64,000 nucleotides of DNA. Origin: CAVQLX01 sp963811605 (GTDB lineage: Bacteria > Desulfobacterota > Binatia > DP-6). The notes below the pieces were generated by a model. It was not told the DNA's origin. It ran no database searches and saw nothing but the letters and a program-made list of their open reading frames with translations. This document shows, in pieces, positions 17,067-26,764 of the stretch; position 1 is the first letter of the stretch; each line of letters begins with the position of its first letter. Where the stretch lies: contig CAWESA010000024.1 in assembly GCA_963811605.1 (NCBI GenBank), positions 248,001 through 312,000 of the forward strand, read 5' to 3'. Both the position numbers and the translations under genes were made by a program.

Positions 17067-18085
17067 TCAGCGATCGAAGGGGAACACCCGCCTCCAGTCG
17101 CGCTTCATGTCCACCACGGTCCAGCCCTTCGCCCTTGCCTCGTCGAGCGCCTTGTCGAGCCGTCCCACGGGCGACTCGCGATCGTAGGCGTACTCCCGCT
17201 CCGCATCGGTGTGGTGCACGATGCCCATGAACGGCTTCCTGCCACCGGCCGCGGTCCAGTCGAGCATCTGCAGGTCGCCGTCGGAGTTGCCGAACGCGAA
17301 GACGGGGCGCCGGCCGATGAACTTGTCGATGCCGGCCGGCTTCCCCCGGCCGTCGTCCACGAAGTCGATCTTGGCCTCGCGCATCAGGACCGGCATGCCG
17401 TCGCGCATCTCGAACCTGGTCACGATCGTGCTGCCCACCACCTGCTCCGGCGGGATGCCGTAGGCCTGCTCCGTGAAGGGCCGCATGAAGTCCACCCCTC
17501 CGCCCGACACGATGAACGTCTTGAAACCGTTCGCGCGCAGGTACGTGAGCAGCTCGAGCATCGGCTGGTAGATGCACTTCGTATGGGGCTGCTTGAATCG
17601 CGGGTTCTGCGCCGTCGCCTGCCACTGGCGTACGATCCTGGTGAACTCCTCGGTCGTCATGCCGGCGTGCGTCGCCATGACGATGGCGACGATGGCCGGC
17701 TCGCCCCCGGCGAGCACCGTCTTCAGGTCTCCCGCCAGGACCGACTTGAATGGCTCCGTGTCCTTCCATTCCGGGTGATCGGGTGCGAGGGTCTTCACGC
17801 GGTCGAGGGCGAACGTGCCCTGCACGTAGTTCGGCTGCTCCACCCACAGGGTGCCGTCGTTGTCGAAGACGGCGATGCGCTCGGCCGGCGGGACGAAGGC
17901 AGGCGTCCCGGGCCTGGTGGCGCCCGCGACGAATGACAGGATCGCCTGCTTCGTCGGGCCGGCATTCCACGATGGCAGCGGATCGGCCTTCGGCCGGCGG
18001 CCAGCACGGCCATGAGCGCGACGATGACGACGCGGCGGCGATCGCTCCGGCAGAGCTCGATCCGCTTCGTACGGCCATCCCCCAT
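17067..18085 (-). CDS. Secreted HAD-family phosphatase (frameshift in signal peptide)
   Basis: The mature protein is a HAD phosphatase of the phosphoserine-phosphatase-like type: motif I IAVFDNDGTLWVEQP, motif II FIVSGGGVDF, and motif III/IV FGNSDGDLQMLDW. The core frame has no start codon at its beginning. One frame over, an ATG at 18085 preceded by GGAGGA encodes a basic start and hydrophobic helix (VVIVALMAVLAA) that joins the core if one base is gained or lost near 18000. I read this as a signal peptide cut by a frameshift. The gene ends 17 bases before the arylsulfatase, suggesting a two-gene operon acting on an exported sulfo/phospho ester. Confidence 0.72.
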
Positions 18086-18293
18086 GATGTCCTCCGCACC
18101 GGCGTCGCCACGCACGCCGAGGGCGCCTACATAGACGGGCGTGCGTTTGCTTGTCCACGGCTCTCGCGGCAGCCCGGCGTCGCGGGCCACCGTCTCGTGG
18201 CACGCGGGCGCGAGGCAGCGGGTCCGCGACGCTTGACGCTCCGGATTCTTCGTGATCGAAGCGCACGCGATCGTCTGGAGAGGACATCAGCCG

Positions 18294-18734
18294 ATGTCGA
18301 CCGCTTCCGCCCGCCGTGCCGCCCTCGTGCTCGGGCTCGCCGTCTCGCTCGTCGCCTGCGGAGGACCGTCGAAACGGCGCCCGACCGGGGGCGCGCCGCC
18401 CACCACCGGGAAGCTGCTGACCGTGCCTGCAATCGAGCGCATGGTGCAGAACGGAACGCAGCCCCAGGTGATCATGGGCGAGATGCAACGATCGGGAACG
18501 GTCTACAATCTCACCAGACAGCAGACCAGGGACCTGCGCGCCGTCGGCATGCCGGTCTCGCTGATCAGCCAGATGCAGCTCACCTACCGCAACGCGCTCA
18601 AGAAGAACCCGTCACTGGCCAACTCGGGCAAGTACTGGACCCAGGTCGACGGCTACTGGTACGGCGGGCTGCCACTCGGGTGGCCGCGCGACTGGGTCAC
18701 CGGCGCTCCCGCGCCGGGTCAGGCGTCGCGCTGA
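18294..18734 (+). CDS. Putative lipoprotein
   Basis: 146 residues. The N-terminus has a basic start, a hydrophobic stretch (AALVLGLAVSLVACGG) and a lipobox cysteine, so it is probably an outer-membrane lipoprotein. The rest contains a helical segment (MVQNGTQPQVIMGEMQRSGT and ISQMQLTYRNALKKN) and an aromatic, glycine-rich end (YWYGGLPLGWPRDW). A GGAGAGGA ribosome binding site supports the ATG at 18294. It is divergent from the HAD/sulfatase pair and 16 bases ahead of the hydrolase. I do not recognise the family. Confidence 0.75.
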   Translation: MSTASARRAALVLGLAVSLVACGGPSKRRPTGGAPPTTGKLLTVPAIERMVQNGTQPQVIMGEMQRSGTVYNLTRQQTRDLRAVGMPVSLISQMQLTYRNALKKNPSLANSGKYWTQVDGYWYGGLPLGWPRDWVTGAPAPGQASR

Positions 18735-18750
18735 AGGCGCCGGAGCGCGC

Positions 18751-19557
18751 ATGCCGTACACCACCTCGTCCGACGGAGCCCGCATCCACTACGAGACCCA
18801 TGGCGCCGGCGATCCCGTGCTGCTCATCATGGGACTGGGCTCGAACGCCTACGGCTGGCACCGGACGATCCCGTGGCTGTCGGAGGGTCATCAGGTGATC
18901 GCGTTCGACAACCGCGGCACCGGACGCTCCGACGCACCCGCGGGCGCCTACGCCATCGCCCAGATGGCGGCCGATGCGGCCGCGGTGCTCGATGCCGCCG
19001 GCCAGCGGACGGCGCACGTGTGCGGCGCGTCGCTCGGCGGGATGATCGCGCAGGACTTCGCGCTCGCCTACCCCGGGCGCCTGCGCTCGCTGGTGCTCAT
19101 CTGCACCACCCCTGGCGGATCCCGCGCCGCGCGCCCCTCGCAGGAGGTGGCGGCGGCGCTGGTCGAGGGCGGGGCCGATCCGGCGACGGTCTATCGCCGC
19201 AACGCCTGGTTCCTGTACGGTGAGGAGACCCGCACGCGCCACCCCGAACGCATCGAAGAGGATCTCGTCGAGCGCGGCAGGATCCCCACCCAGCCGACCG
19301 GCTACTTCGGGCAGCTGCAGGCGGCGATGTGCCACGACACGTGGGACGGCCTCGCCACGATCGCCGTCCCGACGCTGGTCGTCCACGGAGACGCCGACCT
19401 GCTCGTCCCGACCGAGAACGGCCGGCTGCTCGCCGGGCAGATCCCGGGCGCCGAGCTGGTCCTCGTGCCCGGAGCCGGGCACATGCTGCAGGCGGACGCG
19501 AACGACGTCGTGCGCAACGCCGTGCTGGCGTTCCTCGAGCGCACGCCGCGACGGTAG
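18751..19557 (+). CDS. Alpha/beta-hydrolase
   Basis: 268 residues of the alpha/beta-hydrolase fold. The oxyanion region reads LLIMGLGSNAYGWH, the strand-4 motif AFDNRGTGRSD, and the nucleophile elbow CGASLGGM with serine 94. The acid is in TLVVHGDADLLVP and the base in VPGAGHMLQ. Overall it resembles the 3-oxoadipate enol-lactonase/arylesterase subgroup, but that subgroup is functionally broad and the substrate is not predictable. It starts 16 bases after the lipoprotein gene, likely in one operon. Confidence 0.85.
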   Translation: MPYTTSSDGARIHYETHGAGDPVLLIMGLGSNAYGWHRTIPWLSEGHQVIAFDNRGTGRSDAPAGAYAIAQMAADAAAVLDAAGQRTAHVCGASLGGMIAQDFALAYPGRLRSLVLICTTPGGSRAARPSQEVAAALVEGGADPATVYRRNAWFLYGEETRTRHPERIEEDLVERGRIPTQPTGYFGQLQAAMCHDTWDGLATIAVPTLVVHGDADLLVPTENGRLLAGQIPGAELVLVPGAGHMLQADANDVVRNAVLAFLERTPRR

Positions 19558-19689
19558 CCCCGGCCGGCCAGGCACCGCCGTGGCGTCGTCCACGCGACCT
19601 CGCCTGACCGCGGATCGGGGAGATGTGTCAGCTGCCTTGGCACGCTTCCCGCGGCGCGAGCGAGGGACCGGGCGCCGGATCGCGCGGCC

Positions 19690-20435
19690 CTCGTCCGCCT
19701 GCCCGATCACGTGCTGCCCGCGCTGCCCGACGCGGCCGGCGCGCCGGTGCTGTTCCAGGTGAGCGGCGCCAATCCGCTGGTTCGAGTGGTACGCGCGGAT
19801 GCGAGCGGACAGGCCACGCTCACCTACACGGCTGCCAGGACGGGGACCGACGTGGTCGTGGCCACGGCAGCCGACGGCGCGTCTCGCCTGGCTCCAACCA
19901 GGCACGCGTCACGTGGGGAAGCGGCAAGCACGCGACGTTCCTCACCCTCAACCGGTGCCCGAGCGCCGGCACCGCTGGCCTCCCCGTGGGTCGTGGGCGC
20001 CTCGCTCACCGACCACGTCGAGCGAGCCGCCCGTGCCTACGGCCGGAGCCGCCGTCGAGTTCGCTCTCGGAGCGGCGCGATGCACGGGGATCTCCGGTGC
20101 GGACGGTGTGGCCACCTGCGCGCTCACCCCGCTCGAGGCCGGGGCAGGCACGCTACGTCGGCGCGATGCGGAGCACCCTCGCGGCCGCCGCATCGATCGA
20201 TGCTCGCCGGCCGACCCGGAAGACGTTGCTCGGCAAGCTCAAGCGGCTCGACAAGCTCGTCCGCGCAGCCCGCAAGACCGGGCGACCCGGCACGAAGGCG
20301 CGCAAGAAGCTGGGCCGTCAGCTTGCGGGCCTCGTCAAGCAGCTGCAGCGGACTCCGGCGAAGAAGCTGGCCACGACGCTGCAGGGCCGGCTCGTTCCGC
20401 TCGCCCGCAGCGCGCAGGGGGCGCTGGAGGCGTAG
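19690..20435 (+). pseudogene. Shattered bacterial Ig-like repeat protein with a basic C-terminal tail
   Basis: Pieces of tandem Ig-like domains appear in successive frames: APVLFQVSGANPLVRVVRAD with GQATLTYTAARTGTDVVVAT, then QARVTWGSGKHATFLTLNRC, then GAAVEFALGAARCTGISGAD with ATCALTPLEAGAGTL. The last open piece is a lysine/arginine-rich helical tail (TRKTLLGKLKRLDKLVRAAR through AQGALEA). At least three frameshifts separate them and no start codon or signal peptide is found. By family knowledge this resembles surface proteins with Big-type repeats. The number of breaks argues for a true pseudogene. Confidence 0.6.
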
Positions 20436-20456
20436 ACGCGTGTGTCGCGGCGGCAG

Positions 20457-20861
20457 TCAGTCCGGCTCGCCGAGCAGGTCGCTCAGGACCTCTTCGGGAA
20501 AGCCGCGCGATGCCAGCAGCCGCCAGGCGCGCGCGCCCGTCGGCCCCCCGGCCCGCTCCAGCGCACGCTCGGCCCACACGCGCTCCGGGTGGTCGTCACA
20601 CGACGCGTCGACGGCGGATGCGATGAGATGCTCGGGCAGTCCGCGCGCCGCCAGGTCGGCGGCGATCTTCAGGCTGCCCGCGCCGCGCAGGCGAAAGGTC
20701 CGTGCCCGGTCGAGCGCCAGGCGCTCGTCGTTGGCGTAGCCCAGGTCGCGGCACCGGTCGACGGCGCGCTCCGCCGTGGCGGCCTGGTATCCCTTCGCAA
20801 CCAGGCGCTCGCGCAGGGCGGCCTCGGTGAGGGGCGCGCGCGCGAGCAGCCGCGCCGCCAC
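20457..20861 (-). CDS. recX: RecX-like regulator of RecA
   Basis: 134 residues of helical three-helix repeats typical of RecX, with AALRERLVAKGYQAATAERA and VDRCRDLGYANDERLALDRA. RecX binds and modulates RecA filaments, and recA lies immediately upstream on the same strand. The GTG at 20861 is the first conventional start. The frame stays open with basic, proline-rich codons up to a CTG that overlaps the recA stop, so a longer protein starting at CTG near 20930 cannot be excluded. Confidence 0.8.
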   Translation of the reverse strand: MAARLLARAPLTEAALRERLVAKGYQAATAERAVDRCRDLGYANDERLALDRARTFRLRGAGSLKIAADLAARGLPEHLIASAVDASCDDHPERVWAERALERAGGPTGARAWRLLASRGFPEEVLSDLLGEPD

Positions 20862-20926
20862 GTCGAGGGGGCTGGGATCGGGACGAGGCCGGTCGCTCGG
20901 CCGGCGCCTGGACCGGCGGGCACGCG

Positions 20927-22039
<1,113 letters not shown>

Positions 22040-22145
22040 GTCACGCCCTCCTCCGCACCCGGATGCCTCTCGAAGATGATGGCGTACACTCTACTCCGGC
22101 TGCGCTCATGGCTCCAGCCGTCCGCAGGCTTTTCTCCGGGTACGA

Positions 22146-22721
22146 TCAGGCCACCGCACCCGCGAGGGGCAGGCGGGCCAGGGGCTCGTAGATCGACCCG
22201 GTCGAGCGCAGATGGCTGCGATAGAGGACGACGTCGAGCGCGGTCCAGCGCCCGAACTCCGCTCCCGCCGCAGCGTTCAACGCCGCCACGAGACGCTCGA
22301 CGGCGCGCGGCGCGCGGATCCGGCCGAGGGTCACGTGACCGCGAAACGGACGATGCTCGGGCGCAAAGCCGAGGGGCTCGAGTGCGCGCTCGAGGGCCAC
22401 CGCCAGCAGGCCCAGATCGCGCAGGCCGTCCGCGATGCCCGCCCACACCACGCGCGGCCGCCTCGGTCCCGGAAAGACACCCAGGCCGGCACACGAAGCG
22501 TCGATCGGCGGCGTCGTCCGCGCGAGCGCCTCCAGCACGCCGTGGACCGCCTCGCTGCGCTCCTCCGTCACCGTGCCGAGGAACTTGAGCGTCAGGTGGA
22601 GCGAGCCGGGCGCGACCCAGCGCACGTCGGCCCGTGGCGCGGCGGCTCGCAGCCTCGCCTGCATGGCCTCGAGCGCGCCGCGCACGCCGTCGGGGAGGTC
22701 GAGCGCGACGAAGCATCGCAT
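22146..22721 (-). CDS. thpR: RNA 2',3'-cyclic phosphodiesterase
   Basis: 191 residues of the 2H phosphoesterase superfamily (ThpR/LigT). Two HxTx motifs supply the catalytic pair: HLTLKF with histidine 42 and HVTLGR with histidine 129. The start MRCFVALDLPDGVR is the usual family N-terminus. The enzyme opens RNA 2',3'-cyclic phosphates in vitro; its physiological role is not settled. It lies about 105 bases upstream of recA on the same strand. Confidence 0.9.
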   Translation of the reverse strand: MRCFVALDLPDGVRGALEAMQARLRAAAPRADVRWVAPGSLHLTLKFLGTVTEERSEAVHGVLEALARTTPPIDASCAGLGVFPGPRRPRVVWAGIADGLRDLGLLAVALERALEPLGFAPEHRPFRGHVTLGRIRAPRAVERLVAALNAAAGAEFGRWTALDVVLYRSHLRSTGSIYEPLARLPLAGAVA

Positions 22722-22727
22722 GCCGGC

Positions 22728-23222
22728 TCAGTGATGATTCTGCTTGGGCTGCCCGTGCGCCTGACCGTGCCCCCGCTGCCCGAGCCGCCTGCGCATGGCG
22801 TCGCGCACCTGGCCCTGCAGCTCGCGGCGGAGGAGGAGGAGCTTGGCCTGCTGCTCGACGGTGAGCACCTTCTGCGCCTCGGCGAAGCTATCCTCGGCGA
22901 CGGCCGCCAGGCTGCGATCCACCCCGTTGATCTCGCCGATCAGGCGTCCCAGCTCGGCCTGATCCTTCTCGGGACGGGCCAGCGCGGCGCGGAGCTGCTT
23001 GTCGAGCGCCTGGCGCGAGCCCAGGAGCGCGACGCGGTGCTCGTCGGCCTTGCGGAAGATCGTCCGCAGGGCGAGCGCCTTGTCGTCGGGCAGGTCGAGC
23101 GCATCGACCAGGCGCATCATGAGATAGGTGCGTGCCCGATCGCGTGCCGGCTCGGGGGCCGCGGTGTATGCGGGCGAGGACACGAGCGCGAGCGCCAGGA
23201 CCGCGCCGACACCCCGCACCAT
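22728..23222 (-). CDS. Spy/CpxP-like periplasmic protein
   Basis: 164 residues. A signal peptide (GVGAVLALALVSSPAYTA) precedes a helical protein with the LTxxQ-type motif LTVEQQAKLLLLRRELQ, as in Spy/CpxP and zinc-resistance-associated proteins. The C-terminus is rich in Gly, Gln and His (ending HGQPKQNHH), a possible metal-binding tail. The start overlaps the anti-sigma stop by one base (TGATG), so it belongs to the sigma factor operon and is probably an envelope-stress chaperone. Confidence 0.78.
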   Translation of the reverse strand: MVRGVGAVLALALVSSPAYTAAPEPARDRARTYLMMRLVDALDLPDDKALALRTIFRKADEHRVALLGSRQALDKQLRAALARPEKDQAELGRLIGEINGVDRSLAAVAEDSFAEAQKVLTVEQQAKLLLLRRELQGQVRDAMRRRLGQRGHGQAHGQPKQNHH

Positions 23223-23821
23223 CAGCGCTCCCGCACGCCCACCAGCTCCGCCAGGGCGTCCAGCTCCGCGTTCGTCAGCTCCGGCAACGGTCCCATCTCT
23301 TCCACCACCTCGGCCGTCTGGTCCACCTCGGGAGACGAATACCCGGCCAGATCGGAGAGCGACATCAAGGTCGGATCGTCGAGCGACTCGATGCCGGTGG
23401 TGGCGACACCGGAGCCGACGGGCGGGCGCGGCTCGAGGCGGAGTGCGAGGACCACCACGACGGCCATGGCGGCGACCAGTGCCGGCGCCCAGGTCAGCCA
23501 GGAGCGTCCGTCGTCGATCGTGGTCCGGGGCCGCACCTGCGCCGGATGCGCGCCCGGCTCCGGGAGCCCGTGCACCTTGCGCATGATGGCTGCGCGCTGG
23601 ATGCGCCAGAATGCCTCGCCCAGCGGCGGCTCCTGGGCGCCCCGCAGCATCGCAGGAAGGTCCTGCAAGGCGGCGACGTCGGCCGCGCAGCGGGCGCAGC
23701 GCGCGAGATGCGCGGTGACGCGCGGACGCGCGCTGCCGTCGAGCGCTCCTGCGGCCGCGTCCACCAGTCGGGGACGCAAGCGCCGGCATGTCCACCACCG
23801 CGCCATTGAGCCCCACCCCAT
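23222..23821 (-). CDS. Membrane anti-sigma factor with zinc-finger-like motif
   Basis: 199 residues. The N-terminal cytoplasmic domain has the ZAS-type motif AHLARCARCAADV (H-x3-C-x2-C), the usual sigma-binding fold. A single membrane helix follows (APALVAAMAVVVVLALRL), then a periplasmic acidic tail ending in a leucine-rich helix (TNAELDALAELVGV). The ATG at 23821 overlaps the sigma factor stop by one base. It should hold the adjacent ECF sigma factor inactive at the membrane. Confidence 0.82.
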   Translation of the reverse strand: MGWGSMARWWTCRRLRPRLVDAAAGALDGSARPRVTAHLARCARCAADVAALQDLPAMLRGAQEPPLGEAFWRIQRAAIMRKVHGLPEPGAHPAQVRPRTTIDDGRSWLTWAPALVAAMAVVVVLALRLEPRPPVGSGVATTGIESLDDPTLMSLSDLAGYSSPEVDQTAEVVEEMGPLPELTNAELDALAELVGVRER

Positions 23822-24351
23822 CAGCCCCGCCCTTTCAGCCATTGTCGGAGTCGGGTCACGGCGTGATGATAGCTCACTTTCGCGGAATTCTCGCTGATTC
23901 CCTCGAGACGGGCGATCTCCTTGAACGGGAGGTCGGCCGACACCCGCAGGGTGACGACGGCGCGCTGGCGCGGGGGAAGCTGTCCGACGAGCCGTCTGAG
24001 CTGGCTGCGCAACGACGTCTCCGCCGCCGCGGGATCGTCCTGTGGAAGGGCCGCCTCCGGCACCTCGTCGAGCGGGACGGTGCGCTCGCGGCGTCGCGCC
24101 CGGCTCGCGGTCCGGGCCTGGTTGACGGTGATGGCCAACAGCCAGCTCCGGAACGATGCATCGCCGCGGAAGTCGCCGAGGTGCGTGTAGGCCTGAAGGA
24201 ACGTCGCCTGCACGACCTCGTCGGCCGCCGCGTGATCGCCGAGCCATCGGTAGGCAAGGGCGTGAACGGTTCGCTGGTGGCGTTCCACGAGTGCCTCGAA
24301 GCACTCCTGACGGCCGGCCAAGGCGCCGGCGACCAACGCCACGTCGTCCAC
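23821..24351 (-). CDS. ECF RNA polymerase sigma factor
   Basis: 176 residues. Region 2 contains LAYRWLGDHAAADEVVQATF and FRSWLLAITVNQARTASRAR, and region 4 contains QLPPRQRAVVTLRVSADLPF followed by the helix-turn-helix KEIARLEGISENSAKVSYHH. This is a standard sigma-E type protein. The GTG at 24351 was chosen because it begins the conserved N-terminal helix; longer frames upstream have no similarity. The operon sigma, anti-sigma and Spy-like protein suggests an envelope-stress regulon, likely autoregulated. Confidence 0.88.
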   Translation of the reverse strand: MDDVALVAGALAGRQECFEALVERHQRTVHALAYRWLGDHAAADEVVQATFLQAYTHLGDFRGDASFRSWLLAITVNQARTASRARRRERTVPLDEVPEAALPQDDPAAAETSLRSQLRRLVGQLPPRQRAVVTLRVSADLPFKEIARLEGISENSAKVSYHHAVTRLRQWLKGRG

Positions 24352-24385
24352 ACACCCCGCACTACCACGCGCGGCGCCGAGCCGC

Positions 24386-24460
24386 TCAGGTCGCGGACTT
24401 GGCCTTGGCAGGCTTCTTGGCGTGCTTCTTGCCGTGATGAGCGTGCTTCTTGGCCTTGGT
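24386..24460 (-). other. Lysine/histidine-rich coding-like tail without a start
   Basis: Between DUF2834 and the sigma factor, one minus frame reads TKAKKHAHHGKKHAKKPA then KAKSAT and a TGA at 24386. AAG/GCC codon repetition makes it look like a true basic C-terminal tail. There is no start codon, and it is out of frame with DUF2834, which stops at 24462. It may be the remnant of a small basic secreted protein, or a frameshifted tail. Confidence 0.35.
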
Positions 24461-24461
24461 C

Positions 24462-24920
24462 TTAGCGCACGATCGTCCAGACCGCGAAGATCGCGGCCGC
24501 GACGCCGAGCGCGACCAGCCCGATCGCGTCGCCGGCGCCGGGCCCCAGGTCGGCGGATGCCTCGCCGCGCGCCGCGAGACGTCGCTCGCGGGCGATCAGG
24601 AAGAGCGGGAAGGTCACGCTGATCGCCACCAGGAGGCCGAGGATGACGTAGAGCCAGGCGAAGCGGATGCCCAGCCGGCGCGCTTCGATGACCATGAAGA
24701 TGGCCGCGGCGAGCACGAACAGGCCCAGGTCGACCGTGATCGAGACCCCGGCCGGCGTCGTCAGCGTATCGGGCCAGAATCTGGCCGTCGCCATGACGAA
24801 ACCGCGCAGGAGGCCCTCGTCGGGACGGAAGTAGGAGAGATTCTGGCTCCAGGTCGCGAGCAAGGCGAGCAGGGCGACGATGCCGTACAGGACGCAGAGC
24901 AGCTGGCGGGAGCGCGGCAT
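24462..24920 (-). CDS. DUF2834-like integral membrane protein
   Basis: 152 residues with about four membrane helices: QLLCVLYGIVALLALLATW, a segment around VDLGLFVLAAAIFMVIEARR, WLYVILGLLVAISVTFPLFL and a C-terminal helix (IGLVALGVAAAIFAVWTIV). The N-terminal LYGIVALLALLATWSQNLSY and the ARRLGIRFAWLY loop resemble the DUF2834 family, whose function is unknown. It starts 21 bases after cinA ends on the same strand. Confidence 0.7.
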   Translation of the reverse strand: MPRSRQLLCVLYGIVALLALLATWSQNLSYFRPDEGLLRGFVMATARFWPDTLTTPAGVSITVDLGLFVLAAAIFMVIEARRLGIRFAWLYVILGLLVAISVTFPLFLIARERRLAARGEASADLGPGAGDAIGLVALGVAAAIFAVWTIVR

Positions 24921-24941
24921 GGCTCTCGGGAAGCGGGGGCC

Positions 24942-26219
24942 TCAGCGACGGGGACGGAAGAGCGCCAGCTCGCGCACCGCAAGCCCGAGGAGCCGGCGGC
25001 GAATCCATTCCAGCGCCACCTGCGACGCCAGCAGCTTCACCCAGTCGCGCGTCCCCCAGAGCTGGTAGCGCGCGGCGACCGTGTCGTCCACCGTCGACAG
25101 GCCGAGACACACCGTGCCCACGGGCTTCTCCGCCGTTCCGCCGTCCGGTCCCGCGACGCCGGTCGTCGACACCGCGATGTCGGCGCCGAGCGCACGCCGG
25201 GCGCCCGCCGCCATCTCTGCCGCCGTGTCCTCGCTCACCGCGCCGTGCGCCTCGAGCGTCGCGGCGCTCACCTCGAGCAGCCGGCGCTTCGCCTCGTTGC
25301 TGTATGCGACGACGCCACCGAGCACGTACGCCGAGCTGCCCGGGACGTTCGTGAGCCGGCTCGCCACGAGTCCGCCGGTGCACGACTCAGCGGTCGCGAC
25401 GGTCAGCCCGCGGTCGCGCAGGAGCGCGCCCACCGTCTCCTCCATCGTGATCGCGCCCTCGCCGTAGCAGCCGGGGCCAATGGCGGCGCGCAGCCGGTCT
25501 CCCACCACCGCGAGCCGATCGCGTGCCGCGTCCGGCTCCCCGTGCACGACGACGCGCACCGACACCTCGGGGAAGCTGGCGCGGAACGAGACCCGGCCCT
25601 CCGACGGATCGACCACGCCCGCGACCAGCTCGTCGAGACCCGATTCGGTCACGCCGAAGGTCTGGAAGGTCCGGGCCAGGTAGACCGCGCCGCCCCGCTG
25701 CGCGCGGATCCAGGGCAGGACGGTCTCTTCCACCATCGGCTTCATCTCGCGCGGGACGCCGGGCAGCACGATGATGTGCTTCCCGCGGCTGTCGGCGACG
25801 CGATATCCCGGCGCCGTGCCGAGCGCGTTGGGGACCAGGGCGGATCCCTGCGGCATGAGCGCCTGCTTCAAATTGTTCTCCGGCATGGGACGGCCGGTCG
25901 CGGCGAACCAGCGCCGGATGCGGTCGGCCGACTCGGCATGCTCCACCAGCGGAAGGCCGAGGACGCGCGCGACGGTCTCGCTCGTGAGATCGTCCGCCGT
26001 GGGTCCGATGCCACCGGTGGAGATCAACACGTCCGCCCGCTCGAGTGCCTGCCGCCACGCCCACTCGAGGCGCTCGGGATAGTCGCCCACGGTGATCACG
26101 CAGGCGACGTCGACGCCGCTCTCGAACAGCTGGTCCGCGATCCAGCTCGCGTTCGAATCGACGATGCGTCCGGTGGTGAGCTCGTCACCCGTGGAGAGGA
26201 TCGCCGCACGTTCGATCAT
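24942..26219 (-). CDS. cinA: CinA family competence/damage-inducible protein
   Basis: 425 residues with two domains. The N-terminal MoaB/MogA-like (COG1058) domain has GDELTTGRIVDSNASWIAD and LISTGGIGPTADDLTSE. The C-terminal NMN-deamidase (PncC-like) domain has VATAESCTGGLVASRLT, GGVVAYSNEAKRRLL and STTGVAGPDGGTAEKPVGTV. Such proteins recycle NMN or hydrolyse ADP-ribose. The ATG at 26219 overlaps the pgpA stop (ATGA). In many genomes cinA lies directly next to recA; here thpR, an ECF operon and DUF2834 intervene. Confidence 0.92.
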   Translation of the reverse strand: MIERAAILSTGDELTTGRIVDSNASWIADQLFESGVDVACVITVGDYPERLEWAWRQALERADVLISTGGIGPTADDLTSETVARVLGLPLVEHAESADRIRRWFAATGRPMPENNLKQALMPQGSALVPNALGTAPGYRVADSRGKHIIVLPGVPREMKPMVEETVLPWIRAQRGGAVYLARTFQTFGVTESGLDELVAGVVDPSEGRVSFRASFPEVSVRVVVHGEPDAARDRLAVVGDRLRAAIGPGCYGEGAITMEETVGALLRDRGLTVATAESCTGGLVASRLTNVPGSSAYVLGGVVAYSNEAKRRLLEVSAATLEAHGAVSEDTAAEMAAGARRALGADIAVSTTGVAGPDGGTAEKPVGTVCLGLSTVDDTVAARYQLWGTRDWVKLLASQVALEWIRRRLLGLAVRELALFRPRR

Positions 26220-26674
26220 GACAGCCCCAGCAGGAGCCGTGCCCCTGCGCCGGCGTAGACGCCCGCCACCAGGTCGTCCGCCACCACGCCCACGCCGTAC
26301 GGCACGCGCCGGTCGATGAGGTTCGCGGGCCACGGCTTGATCACGTCGAGGATCCGGAAGAGGACGAACACGAGCGCCACCGCGCCCCACGTCCCGGGCA
26401 CGAAGAGCCCCGCGACCACCATGCCGGCGATCTCGTCGATCACGATGCGACCGTGGTCGTGGCCGGGAAAGATACGATCGGCGCGGTCGGCGGCCCAGAG
26501 GGCCGTCACGAGAATGGCGCCGACGACGAGCCAGCCCGTGAGCGGGGCACGCTGCCGCAAGCCGGCGAGGAGCGGCAGGAACGGCACCGCGACCAGCGAG
26601 CCGGCGGTGCCGGGAGCGATCGGGATGTACCCCACACCGCCCGCGGTGGCGATCAACAGGACGAGCGCGCGCAC
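26216..26674 (-). CDS. pgpA: Phosphatidylglycerophosphatase A
   Basis: 152 residues. Family motifs are GVGYIPIAPGTAGSL near the N-terminus, GRIVIDEIAGM in the middle and FRILDVIKPWPANLIDRR toward the end, all typical of PgpA. The protein has three or four membrane helices. It dephosphorylates phosphatidylglycerol phosphate in phospholipid synthesis. Translational coupling to cinA (ATGA) is a common arrangement in Proteobacteria. Confidence 0.92.
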   Translation of the reverse strand: MRALVLLIATAGGVGYIPIAPGTAGSLVAVPFLPLLAGLRQRAPLTGWLVVGAILVTALWAADRADRIFPGHDHGRIVIDEIAGMVVAGLFVPGTWGAVALVFVLFRILDVIKPWPANLIDRRVPYGVGVVADDLVAGVYAGAGARLLLGLS

Positions 26675-26764
26675 CCGGGTTGCGTAGTGCCTTGCCGGCG
26701 GTGCGTCAAGGACGCGACCGCGTCACCCTTCAAAAGCGAAAGGCGACTTGATACGGGATGCGCA

